In this document: one piece after another, positions 23,293 to 34,960 of the stretch
How positions within the stretch are numbered: position 1 is the stretch's first letter
Layout: every line of letters begins with the position of its first letter
Origin: Apus apus
Taxonomy: Eukaryota > Chordata > Aves > Apodiformes > Apodidae
Length of the DNA: 64,000 bases
NCBI RefSeq assembly: GCF_020740795.1
Contig: NC_067283.1
Span: 58,249,966-58,313,965, forward strand
Reading direction: 5' to 3'
Translations under genes and position numbers: made by a program
Notes under the pieces: generated by a model
Databases searched by the model: none
Seen by the model: the letters and a program-made list of their open reading frames with translations, nothing else
What the model was told of the DNA's origin: nothing

Positions 23293-23838
23293 CACAAGAG
23301 CTTTATCATTTTTCTTTCTTTTTTTTCCTGTTGGGAGATCTTTTATCCCTGGTATTCCAGTAGCAAGAAACGAAGGACCATTGTTGAGAGTTACTGCAGC
23401 CTCCTCAGATTCTTTGGTGGAAGCATGACTTTCCACATTTGGGACCACATTGTCACTTGGCTCTTCAGCTGATTCATCAGAAGCTAACACTGTGGAAAGC
23501 CTCCTTCTAGAAAATACAGCCTGAGAGCTTCGACTTCTCTCTTTGTTTAATTCTTGTGAATCAGACGCTGCTGAAAGCCTTTTTGGGGACATATGAGGGA
23601 TGTATGCTTCAACACATACAAGTGATACTTGAGCTAATGATCTGCTTAGATTTAATTTTCTCACTGGAGATCCAAGAGCTGTCTTAGTGGCATCTTGGTC
23701 CTTGACTGACTGATTTGTCAGATCTGTAAGAGATGGCATTGTTCTTGAAAGCATTGAGTCCACTGGAGTGCTGTGTTTCACCATTCTCTTTTTCAGAGAT
23801 CTTTTAACATTGATAAAAGAACTTTCTTCCTCTGACAT
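23293..23838 (-). CDS. CCDC201: CCDC201-like main coding exon
   Basis: Encodes 182 residues from ATG 23838 to the donor GTG|GTAATT. Landmarks in order: acidic start MSEEESSF, KHSTP (about residues 21-25), three basic-then-Leu-Ser motifs (LNLSRSL, PKRLSAASD, SRRRLSTVLASDES at about 110-122), an acidic Ser/Glu-rich middle, GIPGIKDLPTGKKRKK (about 162-177). Mammalian CCDC201, as I recall it, has RHSTP, RRLSTLWASKES and GLPGI...GRKRR at matching places, and is about 187 residues; here the two exons give 211. In mammals the gene lies between ADCY1 and IGFBP1 and is reported as oocyte-expressed; its molecular role is not established. The frame stays open upstream to acceptor-like TTTTCTTAAG at 23858, so the N-terminus may begin in an earlier exon. 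Serines in RRLS and RKLNLS contexts could be kinase sites (inference). Confidence 0.78.
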
Positions 23839-23858
23839 CTTGAAGTCAGGTTTATTAC

Positions 23859-25996
23859 CTTAAGAAAATAAAATTCTGTCATTGCTCATATAATGAGAAA
23901 TGCTGTGTTCAGGTGCTTAGTTGCTGCATAAACAAATTCAAGGTGTTCTTCTTTTCACATCTGCATTCTGACTTGACATGGAATTTATTCTTTATCTAGA
24001 TCAGTGTTCTTCAAGAGTTTGGAAGATCCATATTAAAACAGAACATTTTTACAAGACAGTGTCACACATACAACACTTAACCCTGTCCCAGCCCTCTTTA
24101 TGTGGAGTTCCACATATGCTAGAATATTTTTTAAAATACCTTATTAGCTGCAACATAATTAAGACAGTGCTTTCTCCTTCAGAATATACAAATACTATAC
24201 TTTTGAGGTTGCAGCTGCTAACACCGGGTAGGTAGATGTTACATACAAGAGCTATTACCATACCATAGCAAAAAGTCAAGTGTTCTAGAGAGATGTGCGA
24301 AGTTGTTTTGGATTCTAAGAAGCATCTCTTACTCTAGTTGCCATTTTGTTTATCTTATTTTCTTAAAAGGAGGCTCACAAACCCTTTCCCCTCCTTCTTA
24401 CTTGATATTTGGCTTACTTCTGCTGATCCTAAAACTATCTTCCGTGAAAGTCTGTTTCCAACTGAACTTACAACAGTGACAAAGTTGTTTTTGTTGGTAG
24501 CATTTCCCTCTACCCATTTTCCAACTCCCAACAAAAAACCAAAAGAAAAACAATAAACACACACCAAACAAAAACCCACAAACCTGATTTGTTACACATG
24601 GAGAAGCCCAAGATTAATGTATCTAGTTTATGATATGTTTAAGATAAATATCTTAATTAGATGAGCAGAAAATATGTCTAGTAACTGTTGAACTCTGCTT
24701 TCATGAGACAGGTCAGATATTTCCTGCAGATTGATTGCATGAAGCTCGTCAAGGGGGCAATATGTTTTATTTGCTTATATTTGAAGCCCTGTAGATCAAA
24801 GGCCTTTTCAGGGGTGGCTGTGTCCACAATGACAAAAGTGGACACAGGATGACAGGAAGGAATGTATACTGAGTTAAAAGGTATCAGTTCTCCATTCCTT
24901 GTCAATGTTTTGCACCTGTGTAGGCTCCAAGTTTAGTAGAGCTTCACATCCATTTTATATTTCTAAAGAACACGAGGCAAAAGGTAGAACATTGACTCCT
25001 CAATGCAGCAATTCATAGGTTTTGTGGCTTCTTCCCTCATTAAAAAAGGAGAGGAGGGAGAAAACCCCATATTCACTTTTATTTGGGTACTCTTTAGCAC
25101 TGATAGCTTGTGTGGCATTATAAGCAGCACTTGGTCAACAGGCACTGCCTGTTTCCTTTCCTGTTGCTTCCTTTAGTCTTTATCAGAGAAGCTTACTAAC
25201 AGTAAGCTTGCATGATTAAGCTTACAGAGGGAACAAGGATGAGTTTGCATCAGCACCCTTCGCCCAGAAGCCCATCCTCAGCTATACATTTTCATGGCTT
25301 CCCTTTACTCTTTAAAGATGGTCAGTTAAAATATTTTTTACTTAAATATAGTTTTTAAGGTTAATTTTCAACCAAAGCTTCTGAGAAAAACAGCAAAATA
25401 CTTGTTTTTTAATCACACACTTTCATGTACTTTAGAGATACATATATACAAGCAGTAAACTTTTGTTTTGTTTTTTTTTTTAATAACACAATTATAATAA
25501 AGGAGGAGAGAAATCTAAAAACAACATAGAAAGAGAAACCATTTAAGAATATCAGAGTCCACAATGGAGAGCATATCTTGCAGCAATTTTTGGCAAAAAA
25601 ACCCCAGCCTTACCAGATCTACAGGGTTGCCTTTGGTATGTTCCTCTGCTTCTCAGGTGATCTGGCTTTGCCTCTGCTCCACTTCTTATAGTCCTGCTAG
25701 CCTCCCAACATCCTTTGCTGCAGAGACTCCCCAGATCACACATTTATAATGTTTTAGGAGTTTAAGCAGTGCTGCTATCTGAATGAACTACTAAATACAA
25801 ATATAGGATTATTTAATCATAAGGAAATGGGCTAGCCAACTTATCTATGTGCTGTGTTTATTGCTATTTAATCTCTGCTGCTTGCTGCCTATTTCAGTCA
25901 CAGAAATACATCTAGTGGTTAATTGCCTTTGCATGGTGGCTTAAGGAACCTTGAGTATCTGTCACAAGATGTATGTTGATGGGCATATGTATGTTA
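23859..25996. other. Upstream of CCDC201-like exon, probably intron or promoter
   Basis: No repeat or clear exon. A possible first coding exon of four codons (ATG 24344 to AGA 24333, then GTAAGA) would splice in frame to the ATG at 23838 through the acceptor-like CTTCAAG; this is weak. Other small frames here look like chance. Confidence 0.3.
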
Positions 25997-26075
25997 AAAT
26001 CATAGAATCGTTTTGGTTGGAAAAGACCTTTAAGATCAAGTCCAACTGTTAACCTAGCACTGTCAAGTCCAGATG
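25997..26075 (-). mobile_element. CR1 LINE 3' tail fragment
   Basis: The plus strand reads ATCATAGAATCGTTTTGGTTGG then AAAAGACCTTTAAGATCAAGTCCAAC, the reverse complement of a CR1 3' terminus. Only about 80 bases remain. Confidence 0.8.
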
Positions 26076-27954
26076 GAGTTCATCTGTTCCCATCCTGATT
26101 TTACTTTCTCACTGTTTCTCTTACCCAAAATATAAATGGGAAAACAAATGTTCAATCTGCCATGAAAAAGATCTTTTAGGAAAATAGGTATTGAGAATAA
26201 ACTTTATAAATAAATACAAAATATTTTACTGCAGTCTGATTTTCAGAGTGTTTGAAGCTAATAACTGTGGGGGTGGCAGCCTTTTGTCTTTGAACAAGTG
26301 ATTTCAAAATACCAGCTTTTAGATGACAATTGCATTGGTCTGAAATGGTATGGTTCAGGTGGAAGACTGTAATTTTTGTCTACAAAGAAAAGCAGCTGGA
26401 CTGCACCAGCCCCACTGAATTGTGAGTCAGCTCTGTGGTGGGTGACAGTAAATAGCTGCTACCAAAACACTGTAGAGCAAGTACAGGTGCGAGGGAGCAT
26501 GTGTAAAGATATTGGGGTAGCCCCTTTTGACAAAGCATGACCTGTGGGACCTTTAAAAATCAAAGCCAATCAGACAGATCTGATTTCAGGGCTTTATGCA
26601 ATTGACCTGAGGTTGTAGAATGCATATAGTGCAGACAGAGGGATGAAGGGCTAATCTCTTCAGGATTTGAAGTTGTGGTTCCAGGGAGTCTGGGTATTTC
26701 AAACCTAATCATAAACTACCCTCTCTTACTGCATTAATAATTTCACTATGAATAGAGAATTCTTGCTACCAGTTCAAAATTTAGGAATAACAATCTGTCA
26801 GTATATGAGGAAAGTTGCTAGGTTTAAGTTATGTGCCCCTAAGGAACTGAAAGAGAGCTTGAGAAATGGAGGCTCTTTACAATCACATGGATTGCATGAG
26901 TAAACATCCTGGAAATAAATAGTCTATCCAGGATAAGCTATTTATTTCATAAACTCCCCCAGGGGAGGTTCCTACAGGAATATTTTGAGAAACAAACAAA
27001 AACTATTTTGAGACATTTGTGGCTGGTCAAAATAAATAAATAAATAAAAATCTCAGTACCTTATAAACATTGAAGAGACTAGACCAACCCTTACCTCATT
27101 TTGAATATTAATAATTAGTTTTGAAACTACTGGCCTTGTGGCTTGGTGAGCAAACCTCAGCCATACTGTACTTTGCAGAGCTTGGCAAGCCAGTTCCTTA
27201 TATAGCACAGAGCAGAGAGTATGTTTTGACATAGTGTTGCAATGTTTGGACTGTCCTGCTGTGTCAGTGGGACATAATATCCCAGGAAGGCAATGATGCA
27301 GACAACGCTGCACAGCATGAAACTGCACAAGAAGCTTTTTGGTTGGTCTGAGGAAAGTTGACATAATTTCACTGGACCCCTTCAGAATATCTTGACCTTG
27401 GATTCCAGCTTGTGCTTTGCCCTTCTTGCTATGTTTGCCCTCACTTTCTAATATATCCTTTTCATGGCATCTCACAGTCCACTAGTGCTGCATTGTCTTT
27501 ATGCCTACCTCCCATGGCCCTTTCCTACAAATGTCTTTATAAATAACCTTTCCCTTTCCAGCAAAGCAATTACTTGCCATTTCTTCTAGTTCCTTGGTAA
27601 ATGTTCTCAAAACATAAATTGGGATATTTGCAAGTTGTTCTCACTTTTAGATATGGTTTCTCTTATGTCCTACAGGTTTTGCTCTTTATGAAGTGGTGGC
27701 AGGATGTTACAGAGAAGAAGAAGGACATAACTGTGCAGGTATTAGATAGGAAAGAGTCCAAAATTCGTGTAAGTATGCAAAGCTACATAGACCAGCTGCA
27801 GTGATGATATTACCTTGGCCTTGGTGCATCTGTAGCCTGCAAATGAAACACTAGCCTGAGCTGCACCTTGAAGGCTTCTTGTTGTGTCCTGCACTCACTC
27901 CTATCCATTATGAACCATTCCTTCACTAAAATTACATTCCGTGGGATGGCCATC
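26076..27954. other. Intergenic, no gene seen
   Basis: AT-rich sequence with an (AATA)n run at about 27031-27049. The 140-codon minus-strand frame at 27053-27475 lacks domains, has no splice or promoter support and shows no family likeness. Confidence 0.35.
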
Positions 27955-28950
27955 TGTTGCGGTCCAAACCCGGTTTTGGGTTGAAGCCACCCTATCTCAG
28001 TGCACAATTGCCCTGTTTGTTTATCAGGATTTTCTGACACCAATTAGATATTCAGGATAGCCTTTTAATTATTTTGGTGGGTCAGTCCCTGGCTGGGAAC
28101 CAGCTTGCTTCCGCCGGATATATAACCGATTGATAAGCTCCTCTCGGAAGCACACACACAGACACAAGTTTTAACTTTTACTAAAATATCAAAAGGAGTG
28201 GCGGAGAGTAGGAAGAGATGTTGTAAATACACTGGGGAATATGTGTGTATGAAGCAATAATAGTTAGGGTGGTTAAGAGCTAGAGCCTTTCCCTCTTAGG
28301 GTCGACAGAACTGAGTGCAAGTGAGGGGCCAATTACACACCTGGGGGAGAACGCCTTAGAGATGAAAGGTTTGAATGGTGATGGATGTTGTGCTCATGTC
28401 CTCCTGGAGCTGGGAGGTGAGGCGAGTTGTGGCAGATCCAGCATAGGTGGCACCAGCGGCAGGGACAGCAGGGGCGCCGAGGCTGCAGCAGCTGCTTCCT
28501 TCATCCTTCTGGTGCCTCTGGCCATGTGCGTGGGCACACAGGGGGTGGCTCTTTTTGGAGTCTGGGCACAGCACGGGTGGCAGGGCCACTCACCGCTATC
28601 TCCCTGAAGAGTTTTCTTCCAATGATCTCAGGAGAGCTGGAAAAGTGAGGGGTCTGATATTGTTTTCTCACTGGACCCGGGCCTGGTGGCAAAGTCACTG
28701 CCTGTGGTGGTCTCAGCAAGGGCTGCTTTCAGCTTGACTCCTTTTATTTGGTTTTCCTTCTCCTCTCTCTTGTCTTCTTTTCTTCTCTCTCCTTTGTACC
28801 AGCAGCAGCGGGCAATGGACACCGTTAACTATGGCCAATGATCGTCTTTATCGGTCTCACATTCATTGCTTTGCAGTCTTAGGCTACTGCTCCCAGGCCT
28901 ACGTGCAGCTCGTGATGAAGTCCCAGCTGTGGCCCCTACCCCGCAGTATT
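27955..28950. mobile_element. LTR-like endogenous retrovirus block
   Basis: The block begins TGTTGCGGTCCAAACC at 27955 and contains features common in avian LTRs: a GGTGGGTCAGTCCCTGGCTGG run near 28075, ATATATAACC near 28119, ACTTTTACTAAAAT near 28173, GC-rich middle with CTCCTGGAGCTGGG, and CCTTTTATTTGG near 28740. Composition is distinctly more GC-rich than its flanks. Judging from the position of the TTTTAGTAAAAGTT run on the opposite strand, a minus-strand LTR ending in CCGCAACA is the likelier direction, but this is unsettled, as is the right end. Several overlapping frames of 64-96 codons inside it are by-products. Confidence 0.5.
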
Positions 28951-30774
28951 GCCCCCGTTTCTCCTTTATTTTTATTTTATTTTATTTTTCTCTTACATCT
29001 CTCTATTACAGCCAATTTTAGTGAGAGACGTACTTTTTGGAGGCCAGTTCTCCACACCATCTTCCTCATTATTATTGTCTACCTGATATTTTTGAGCAAA
29101 AACTCCATAGGACTGGATCCAGCAGTTCAGTGTGTGTTTACACACCCTTCCTCTCTTGCTGTGTGATACAGAATGGCACATCATTCTAACAATATTGTTA
29201 TGCACTTCCATCTATAATATATAAAACCTCCCACTGCTTTATGTTTATGGCTTGAAAGATTCTATTGTTGATCTCATTTTAGGAGACAACTTCATTTCCC
29301 TTTCCAAATTTGCTCCAAAAATACAAAACCCCTGTAGGAAATTATTGAAATGTTTTTACTATATTCTCTTGTGGGAAACATTAATTCCTCATATTTTTAC
29401 TTCCAAAACCAACAGAAGTGGGGAAAACAAAGCCAGCACAGTGTTTTGTTCAAATTTAAGCCCTTTCATTCCAGTTCACATACACAGAGAGTTTGAGAAG
29501 GCCTTATCTGGCAGAGAGAATGAAACTGGAATTATTTTTCAGGAATAACATACATACAGGAACATAAATGGACACTGTGTTCCCTTGCTGTTCTGGTCTG
29601 ATCCGAGACTCTACACTTCTTCAATTGCTGCTCTATTAATTTCTTCATTTCCCACTCTGATGATGTAGCCAAATGTTTTTCCTGAAGGGAACATGGATGG
29701 TGAACTGGTTCTTAGCTCTTATGTTTCCCTAACATATTATATTGAATTAGCTATGTAATTCTAGTTTGAGAAGTCACAAATCTTGCAAAAGTGCCCAGGC
29801 AGTTAGAAGCTAGGTGCAATCTTTCCTGGGCAGAACAGTACCAGGACTGCTTCTTGTACTTGCAAATAGTCTGATGGTTTTCTGTGCAAAGGGTGATTCC
29901 ATAAAGAAGTACAAAATAGGCAGTAGGAGCTGGTAGGCAGAGCTCAGCACTCTACTCTGATGACTCATGGTGGGTTGACCCTTGTTTGGAGAATTGGAAG
30001 CAAGAAGGAAGGGTCAGAAGAAGAATACAAATGGTGGTAAGGAGTAAAAGGAGAGAAAAGAAGAAGATATGAAGAGAGGGACAAAAAGATAAAAATGCTT
30101 TCCTAAATTTAGAGCCATGTAGAAAGCATAAATTAGAAGAAAGTCTAAAGGAATGGGCAACACAAAGAAAAATATTAAAAAGAAAGGAAATTAAACCATA
30201 TTTCATAAATAATTTAAAATACCTAGGCCCATATGAGTCATTTACAGATTCAACCATTTAAAAATACAAATCTAATTCAAATTCCCATAACCTATTATTC
30301 CACTATCCAAGCTTTGTGCATAGACAAGTCAAACAGGAGTATTCTAAAACTGCTGGTCAGGCTGAACTCCTCAGTGAAAATAGGAGTGGAACACCTAAAA
30401 TGTGAACATGAAGGATGAAACCAGCAGGGAAGCTCGTAATGAATTAACCTCTAAAGATGTAGTGCCCCTCTTGGGCTTCACAGCATTATGGCACAGTGGG
30501 GCACACAAAAGGAGCAGAGCCTCTGTCCCAGTGAATCATAAACTCCTTAGACAGCCACAGACATTGAAATGATAACAGACCAACACTCTCTGAGGCTGTA
30601 GACTCTTTAGGTACATAAAGCTACACAGAGTAACCCAGTGGGACTTTTCCATGTATATTCAGTAGGTATTCAGTAATTCAGCATGAATCACATGTCTAGG
30701 CACCACTGAAAATCCTGAGATTTGTGATAGTGGGGGGGAGGAGGGGGGCAGTGTTATATATGTGTTTTGAATAG
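28951..30774. other. Intergenic, no gene seen
   Basis: Holds a T/A-rich low-complexity run near 28967-28990 and AG-rich sequence near 30000-30170 that opens a chance minus-strand frame of 101 codons at 29952-30257. No exon or repeat family was recognised apart from the run-up to the CR1 cluster. Confidence 0.35.
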
Positions 30775-31311
30775 AACAGAATAGAATAATAGAATAATAG
30801 TGTCACAGAATAAGTTGGTTTGGAAGGGACCTTTAAAAATTATGTAGTCCAAGTCCCCTGCCTCTTTAACTAGATCAGGTTGCTCAGAGCCCCATCAAGC
30901 CTAACCTTGAATGTCTCCAGGGATACGGCCTCCACCACCTCCCTGGGGCAACCTGCTCCAGTGTCTCACCATCCACATAGTGAAGGATTTCTTCCTAATG
31001 TCAAATCCAAATCTACCCCACTCTAGTTTAAGACCTTTGTCCCTCGTTCTATCGCTACATACCCTTGTAAAATGTCCCTCCCCAACTTTCCTGTAGACCC
31101 CTTCACCTACTGGAAAGCAGCTGTAAGGTGTCCCCAGAGCCTTCTCCTCTCCAGGCTGAACAAGCCCATCTCTCTCAGCTTGTCATCATAGGAGACATAT
31201 TCCAGCCCTCTGATCAATTTTGTGGCCTTCCTCTCCTGCTCCAACAGGTCCATGTCCTTCTTATGTTGAGGGCTCCAGAGCTGGACACAGTTATCAGGTG
31301 AGGCCTGAACA
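30775..31311 (-). mobile_element. CR1 LINE 3' fragment (cluster copy a)
   Basis: The plus strand starts with a degenerate AGAATAGAATAATAGAATAA tail and GTTTGGAAGGGACCT, the reverse of a CR1 3' end. On the minus strand, sequence of the CR1 ORF2 end is readable in pieces: the block around CVQLWSPQHKKDMDLLEQ near 31210-31300 and LFSLERRRLWG near 31140-31165. Stops and frameshifts separate them. Confidence 0.85.
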
Positions 31312-31405
31312 GAATAGAACAGAATAGAATAGATTTTTTTGTTCCGTTTGAAGGGACCTAAAATAGTCAAACTACCTGATCACTTCAGGGATAAGCATAG
31401 CATTA
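31312..31405 (-). mobile_element. CR1 LINE tail fragment (cluster copy b)
   Basis: An AGAATAGAACAGAATAGAAT repeat followed by GTTTGAAGGGACCTAAAAT looks like another short CR1 3' tail joined to copy a. It is too short for confident classification. Confidence 0.45.
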
Positions 31406-33885
31406 ATCATAAGACCGTAGAATGTTAGGGATTGAAGGGATCTCTGGAGATCATAGAGTCCAACCCCTCTACCAGAGCAGCATCACATAGGGCAAGTTAC
31501 CCAGAAATGCATCCAGACAGGTCTTGGAAGTCTCTAGCAAAGGAGATTCCGCAACCTGTCTGGGCAGCTTGTTCTAGTGCTTCATCACCCTTACAGTAAA
31601 GAAGCTTTTCCTCCTGTTGAGGTGGAACTTCCTGTTTTCCAGTTTGTGTCAGTTGCCCCTTGTCCTATCACAGGGCACCACTGAAAAGAGGCCCACTCTT
31701 TTTGAAACTCATCATTCAGATATTTGTAAACATTATTAAGATCCCCTCTCAGTGTTCTCCAGAATAAACAGCCCCATCTCTCTCCAAGGACTCCAATATC
31801 CTTCTCCGTGGAGCTGCTTTCTAGAAGGTCAACACCTAATCCATATTGTTGTGTGGTGTTATTCCTCCCCAGGTGGAGGACTCTACACTTATTCTTGTTG
31901 AACCTCATTAGATTCCCCTTTGCCCAGCTCTCCAGTCTGTCAGGGTTTCGCTGAATGGCTGCGCAGCCTTCAGGTGAATCAGCCAATCCTCCCAGTTTTA
32001 TATCATCAGCAAATTTGCTGAGGCTACACTCTGTCCCATCATCCAGGGTGTTGATAAAGATGTTGAGTAAGACTGGACCCAGTACTGACTCCTGGAGAAC
32101 TCTACTAGTTACAGGTCTCCAGCTGGACTCTGCACCATTAATCACCACCTTCTGGGCTCTATTGTTTATCCAGTTTGCAGTCCATCTCACCGTCTTCTAC
32201 TCTTCTTCTCCTACTCCACACTTCCTGAGCTTGCTCACAAGGATGTTATGGGAGACAGTGTCAAAAGTGTCGCTAAGGTCAAGGTAGACTACATCCACTG
32301 CTCTCTCTGTATCTACCCTTTCAATCACACCATCGTAAGAGGCTCTCAGATTAGTCAAACATGATTTCCCTTCCATTAATCCATGCTGGCTACTCCTGAT
32401 AACCATATCTCTCTTCCATATGCTTAGAGATGACCTCCAGAATGAGCTGCTCCATCATTTTTCTGGGGATGGAGGTGAGGCTGACTGGTCTGTAGTTTCC
32501 TGTATTTTCTTGCCGTTTTTGCAGACTGGAGTAACATTGACTTTCCTCCAGTCCTAAGGCATCCTTCCTGTTTTCCTTGACCTTTTGAAAATGATGAAGA
32601 GTGGTAGAGCAACAACATCAGCCAGCTCTCTCAACACTCCTGGGTGAATCCCATCAGGGCCCATTAATTTGTGTATATTCAGTTTACCCAACTGATCTCT
32701 AGCCCAATCCTCATTGAGCAGTGGAGAGTCTTCCTTCTTCAGGCTTTCTCACTTTCTTCCAAGGTGTGGAATTCAAGAGGGCTGGTCCTAGGAGTAAAGA
32801 CTGAAGCAAATAAGGTATGCAGTAACTCTGCTTTCTCTGCATCCTCTGTTACCAGGGCTCCCACTTCCTTCAGCAGTGGGCCCACATCGTCCCTATTCTT
32901 CCTTTTAGCACTGATGGATTTGAAGAAGCCCTTCTTGTTCTCTTTTACTTCCTTAGCAAAGTTTAATTCTAAGAGGGCTTTGGCCTTCCTTGTTGCCTTC
33001 CTACATACCCTGACAACATTCTTATAATTGCCCCAAGTGAGCAGGCCTTTTTCCCACGTACAGTGAACTTCTTTCTTCCACATATCTTTTTTAAGGAGCT
33101 CTTTGCTTATCCATGCAGGTATCCTTCCTCCTCTACTTGATTTTCTACTCAATGTAATGCACCTATCTTGAGCTTGGAGGAACTAACATTCAAATATTAA
33201 ACAGCTCTCTTGGGCCGCCCTACTTTCTGGAATCTTAGCCTACAGAATTCCTCCAAGTAGATCTTTGAAGAGTACATAGTTAGCCTTCTGGAAGTCTAGG
33301 ATTGCAATCCTACTTGTTGCCTTGCTTCTTCCTTGTACGATACTAAACTCTACCATGTCATAATCACTGCTGCCAAGGCTGACCCCAACCTTCATGTCCC
33401 CAGCCAGAACTTCTTTGTTCGTTAATACAAGGTCCAGCAGTGCACCTCTCCTCAGGAAGTCACCATCGGTGCACTGCAAGAGTCTCCTGGACTGAATATG
33501 CCCAGTTGTGGGGCTATTTCAACAAATATCATGGTGATTGAAGTCACCCATGAATACTAGGGCATGCAATCTCAAGGTTAGCTCCAGCTGTCTGCAGAAG
33601 GCCTTATCAACATCATCTTACTGGTTTGGTGATCTATAGTAGACACCCACAACAGTTTTGCCCAGATTTTTGCACCCCGTAATTCTTACCCACAAGCTTT
33701 TAATACATTCTTCCTCCCCCCATGGATAGAACTCAATACGTTCCTGTTGCTCTCTTACATAAAGAGCAACTCCACCACCTCACCTTGTTGGTCTGTTTTT
33801 CCTAAGAAGCATATAGCCATCCATGACAATATTCCAGTCATGGGAGCTGTCCCACCATATCTCAGTAGTGATACCAGCTACAGAG
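31406..33885 (-). mobile_element. CR1 LINE, long degenerate copy with endonuclease and RT (cluster copy c)
   Basis: On the minus strand this carries most of CR1 ORF2 in broken frames. From high to low coordinate: endonuclease remnants (a VFMGDFNHHD-type motif near 33540-33570 and GSSDYDMVEFS near 33340-33375), the linker (33152-32739), and reverse transcriptase blocks around KSCLTNL and AVDVVYLDLS (32406-32197), then [13 protein letters not shown] and the FADD active-site motif in [12 protein letters not shown] (near 32005-32045). The 3' end near 31406 reads GACCGTAGAATGTTAGGGATTG in reverse. It keeps about 2.5 kb, making it the longest CR1 here, but stops and frameshifts show it is dead. Confidence 0.9.
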
Positions 33886-34635
33886 CCATGTATTATAGAA
33901 CAGTCATGGTTGGAAAGAACTTCTGAGATCACTGAGTCAAAAAAAGAACAAAAATCCACAACAAAACCCACAAAACCACACCCCAATAAACTCCACAACA
34001 CACAACCTACAATCTCAGCCACTAGAGAATGCCCTGAAGTTCCTCATACACACTTTTTAAATACATCCAAGGATGGCGACTCCACCATCTCCCTGGGTAC
34101 GGCTGTTTCAATGCCTGACCCCTCCCCTGCTGCAACTTCAGAGCATTTCCTCTGTTCCTATCGTTATTCGCTTGAGAACAGAGGCCAACACCCACCTCAC
34201 TACAACCTTCTTTCACACAGTTTTAGAGGGCAATGAAGTCTCCTCTCAGCCTCCTCTTCTCCAAACTAAACATCCCCAGTTCTCACAGCCACTCCTCATA
34301 TGACTGGTTCTCTAGATCCTTCACCAGCTTGGTGGCTCTCCTCTGGACATGCTCCAGCACATCAGTGTCCTTCCTGTAGTGAGGAGCCCAGAACTGAATA
34401 CAGTACTCAAGGTGCAGCCTCACCAGTGCTGAGTACAGGGGCACAATCACTTCCCTACTCCTGCCAACCATGCTATTCCTCATGCAGGCCAGGATGCTGT
34501 TGGCCTTCTTGGCCACCTGGACATATTGCTGGCCCATGTTAAACTGCTTCTCCACCAGCACTTCCAGGTCCTTTTTTGCTGGACAGCTCTCCAGCCACTC
34601 TGCCCCATGAGCATGTCTCCAGGACTCCAAGGTTT
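33886..34635 (-). mobile_element. CR1 LINE 3' fragment (cluster copy d)
   Basis: A CR1 3' terminus (TTATAGAACAGTCATGGTTGG on the plus strand) begins again at 33886, followed on the minus strand by an open 115-codon piece at 34630-34283 encoding the end of the reverse transcriptase ([20 protein letters not shown], then [14 protein letters not shown]). It is joined head to tail with copy c. Confidence 0.88.
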
Positions 34636-34960
34636 GACCACTCTCTCAGTAAACAAGTGTTTCCTAATATCCAGTCTAAACCTCCCTTGACAAACACAGG
34701 TTTGAACCATGTCCCACGTGGTATTGGGTACTAGGGAGAAGAGATCAGCATCTCTGTCTCCACTTTTCCCCCTTCTCCCACTCCCTCAGGAAGCTGTGAG
34801 ATTGCTCCTCAGCCTCCCTCTTGCCAAAATGGGAAAACCCAAAGTCATTCACTGCTCCTCAGAGGACATGCCTTCCAACTCTTTCACCAGCAAAACCTTT
34901 GCTGACACCTTCAGAAACCAAGAACTGTATGAATGCTTTGTGGACTGTTAAACAAACTCT
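34636..34960 (-). mobile_element. CR1 LINE 3' fragment (cluster copy e)
   Basis: The block CTCAGTAAACAAGTGTTTCC near 34651, followed by CAGTCTAAACCTCCCTTG and later GCTCCTCAGAGGACATGCC near 34853, repeats the order of a CR1 3' end on the minus strand. It is a further partial copy directly after copy d. The 80-codon plus-strand frame at 34709-34951 is antisense to it and is not a gene. Confidence 0.6.

Noticed and set aside
27053..27475. Minus-strand frame of 140 codons
   Set aside because: No domain, no splice or promoter context, and unremarkable composition; probably chance.
28356..28822. Several overlapping frames of 64-96 codons on both strands
   Set aside because: They sit in a GC-rich LTR-like block; the presence of open frames in many phases at once reflects composition.
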